Shown piece after piece: positions 5,675 through 7,117 of a stretch of DNA of 7,117 bases (its first letter is position 1; the number at the start of each line of letters is the position of its first letter). Under the pieces are notes generated by a model that saw only the letters and a program-made list of their open reading frames with translations, had not been told where the DNA came from and searched no databases. A program made the translations under genes and the position numbers. Source of the stretch: Caldisericota bacterium (GTDB taxonomy: Bacteria; Bipolaricaulota; Bipolaricaulia; Bipolaricaulales; Bipolaricaulaceae); contig JAADIW010000035.1 of assembly GCA_013151115.1 (NCBI GenBank), positions 1 to 7,117 on the forward strand. Direction: 5' to 3'.

Positions 5675-7117
5675 GTGCGTCCCATCGCCCTCGCCGTCCT
5701 GATCCTGTGCGGTTGGATATGGGGGTTCGGGCGGGAGCAGACCCCGTCCTTCACGCTCTCGGTCCAGGGAACCTATACCTGGAGCTTCGCCCTGGGGATC
5801 GGCGATCGAGGCGCCCTACAGCGGGTCGGCCTTTCCCCCTGGGTCCCCTGGCTCAGACAGGGCTTCACCGCCGCGGTGGAGGGCAGGGCGTTGGACACCG
5901 TGAGGGCGAAGCTCGACTCGAGCCGGGGCGTTGCGTTCCAGGACTTCGGGATCTACTTGGACGCGGACCGCTGGAAGGGCGTCCTGGGGAATTTCTCGTT
6001 GGGGGACGAGTACGCGTTCGCCGTCCCCCGGCGGACACTGCTCGGGACCAAGCTCGCCTACGTGGGCGACGGCTTCACCGTGGAGGGGGTGGCCTCGCGG
6101 TCATTGGGCACACTGGAGACCCGCGTCTTCCGTGGGGAGCGGGGCCATGTCGAACGCGAGTTCTTCCTCCGCGACCCCCGGACCCCTTGGGCCGAGGCCC
6201 CGTACCGGGTCAACCTGGAGGGCCTCTATTACTTCGAGCTCGCGGCGCCCTACGCGGAGGGCTTCACCGAGGTGAGGCTCTCCCTGGAGACCGGTGAGGC
6301 CCTGTGGGACTTCCTCCGGCGGTATGACCTCGGATACCTCCGGGAGGTCATGGAGGACGAGCCCGAGCGCGAATTCGATTTCACGGTGGTCCACGATCAC
6401 GGGACCGACGTGCTCCTCCTCCTGAACTCCCCCCGCGAGAACGTCAGGCGCTGGGTCGAGGACGCGATCCGCGCGTACAACGAGCGCCACGGCCTGTCGG
6501 GCGCCGCGGAGAAGCGCTACCCCTTCGTGTCGGGGAGCGAGCTGGAACGCGCATTTCTGGACCGACTCATCGACTTCGTCGCCATCTCCGTTAACGACGA
6601 GATGTATCCGCTGGGGGCCGGGGGGAGGCGGCGTTACCTGGCCCTCGGGGCCGAGGACGTGGTGCCCGAGACGCTGACGGTGGAGATCCGTGGGCCGGGG
6701 GAGGAGGACTACCAGCCCCTCGAGCCGGGAGGCCCGTTCGCCATCCGGCTGTTCCCGGAGGAGGGCATCCTGCGCGTGGACTTCCCCGATGGGTTCTTCG
6801 CCGACGGGGCGGCGCTGCGGGTCTCCTTCGACTACGCCACCCGGCGGGCGGTCTTCGTCCTCTCGCCCCTGGCGGGGATCGTCCCGAACTCCGAACGGGT
6901 ATGGCGGGACGGGAAGCGCCTACAGCGCGGCCAGCATTACTCCATCGACTACGAAGGGGGCGTCCTCCAGCTCTTCACGCCCCTGAAGGAGGGCGAGGAG
7001 CTCCGGGTGGAGTACGAGGTGCCCCATGGCCTCGGGGCCGGGCCCCAGGAGGACTTCCTCGGGCTCTCCCTCTCCCTGGGGGAGGGGGCCCGGCTCTTCG
7101 TGTTCCGATCCGCCGAG
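5675..7117 (+). CDS. Large exported surface/outer-membrane protein, weakly SprA-like, 3'-partial
   Basis: The frame is open from GTG 5675 to the right edge, 481 residues without a stop, so the gene continues outside the window. The N-terminus MRPIALAVLILCGWIWGFG is a signal peptide. Residues 26-150 look like beta-strand repeats (FTLSVQGTYTWSFALG, then GIYLDADRWKGVLGNFSLGD). They are followed by LLGTKLAYVGDGFTVEGVASRS and ETRVFRGERG (148-157). This order resembles the N-terminal region of SprA/Sov-type proteins, where a 'GN.....FA...K.L.G.K' segment precedes a 'T..F.G' segment. The region 235-305 appears alpha/beta (FTVVHDHGTDVLLLLN, VRRWVEDAIRAYNERHG). Two Ig-like 'DY' modules follow, near 306-388 and 398-448, the second with VWRDGKRLQRGQHYSIDYEG. 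It begins three bases after the stop of the PorV-like gene, so the two are in one operon. The ORF is certain; the SprA comparison rests on pattern memory only. Confidence 0.72.
   Translation, partial: MRPIALAVLILCGWIWGFGREQTPSFTLSVQGTYTWSFALGIGDRGALQRVGLSPWVPWLRQGFTAAVEGRALDTVRAKLDSSRGVAFQDFGIYLDADRWKGVLGNFSLGDEYAFAVPRRTLLGTKLAYVGDGFTVEGVASRSLGTLETRVFRGERGHVEREFFLRDPRTPWAEAPYRVNLEGLYYFELAAPYAEGFTEVRLSLETGEALWDFLRRYDLGYLREVMEDEPEREFDFTVVHDHGTDVLLLLNSPRENVRRWVEDAIRAYNERHGLSGAAEKRYPFVSGSELERAFLDRLIDFVAISVNDEMYPLGAGGRRRYLALGAEDVVPETLTVEIRGPGEEDYQPLEPGGPFAIRLFPEEGILRVDFPDGFFADGAALRVSFDYATRRAVFVLSPLAGIVPNSERVWRDGKRLQRGQHYSIDYEGGVLQLFTPLKEGEELRVEYEVPHGLGAGPQEDFLGLSLSLGEGARLFVFRSAE

Noticed and set aside
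5705..5713. Cys11 in the signal peptide of the last gene as a lipoprotein attachment site.
   Set aside because: The residue before the Cys is Leu rather than Gly, Ala or Ser, and the Cys lies inside the hydrophobic core, so it is not a normal lipobox.
4906..6297. A 463-codon + strand frame spanning the PorV-like and SprA-like genes.
   Set aside because: Its composition is that of a shadow frame (strings of Arg/Gly/Pro), and it crosses two genes with signal peptides and coherent protein patterns in the other frame.
1..7117. tRNA, rRNA, CRISPR, insertion sequences, or rho-independent terminators.
   Set aside because: I saw no clover-leaf, array-like repeats, transposase motifs, or GC hairpin followed by a T run. 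There is also almost no non-coding space.

Overview
The window is very GC-rich (third codon positions are almost all G or C) and is packed with genes on the + strand, with no gene-free stretch above about 15 bases. Secreted proteins with signal peptides and two putative outer-membrane or surface proteins suggest a diderm (two-membrane) bacterium. The stand-alone FmdE-domain protein is a family seen mainly in anaerobes. I would tentatively think of a GC-rich anaerobic or thermophilic lineage such as Bipolaricaulota/Acetothermia, but this is a guess from gene style and not from any marker gene.

Region 1 (1-2737) is a metal-type ABC transporter operon. Its order is a cluster A-I (ZnuA/TroA-like) substrate-binding protein that enters from the left edge, a small FmdE-domain protein, a ZnuC-like ATPase and a ZnuB-like permease. 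Junctions are TGATG (genes 1-2 and 3-4) or a 25-base overlap (genes 2-3), so the four genes look translationally coupled. The binding protein has lost most of the usual metal ligands of its family and carries a CPAH motif instead. Together with the embedded FmdE gene, this suggests a transporter whose substrate may not be ordinary zinc or manganese.

Region 2 (2711-7117) is a second transcription unit. A good sigma70-type promoter (TTGGCA, 18-base spacer, TAGAAT) lies in the last codons of the permease gene, and its -10 includes the permease stop codon. It should start transcription within a few bases of the ATG at 2750, giving a leaderless mRNA. The unit encodes a secreted S8 (subtilisin-family) protease with a C-terminal FlgD-Ig/type IX-like domain, then a PorV/PorQ-like beta-barrel protein, then a large exported protein that runs off the right edge and weakly resembles SprA-type surface/translocon proteins. 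This protease, PorV-like and SprA-like order recalls a type IX secretion-like module.

The protease gene is broken in the given sequence. A frameshift at about 4362-4365 falls immediately before the catalytic-serine motif (TSMAAPHVTG), so Asp, His and oxyanion Asn are in one frame while Ser and the C-terminal domain are in another. It may be an assembly or sequencing error, a real inactivating indel, or (least likely) programmed frameshifting.
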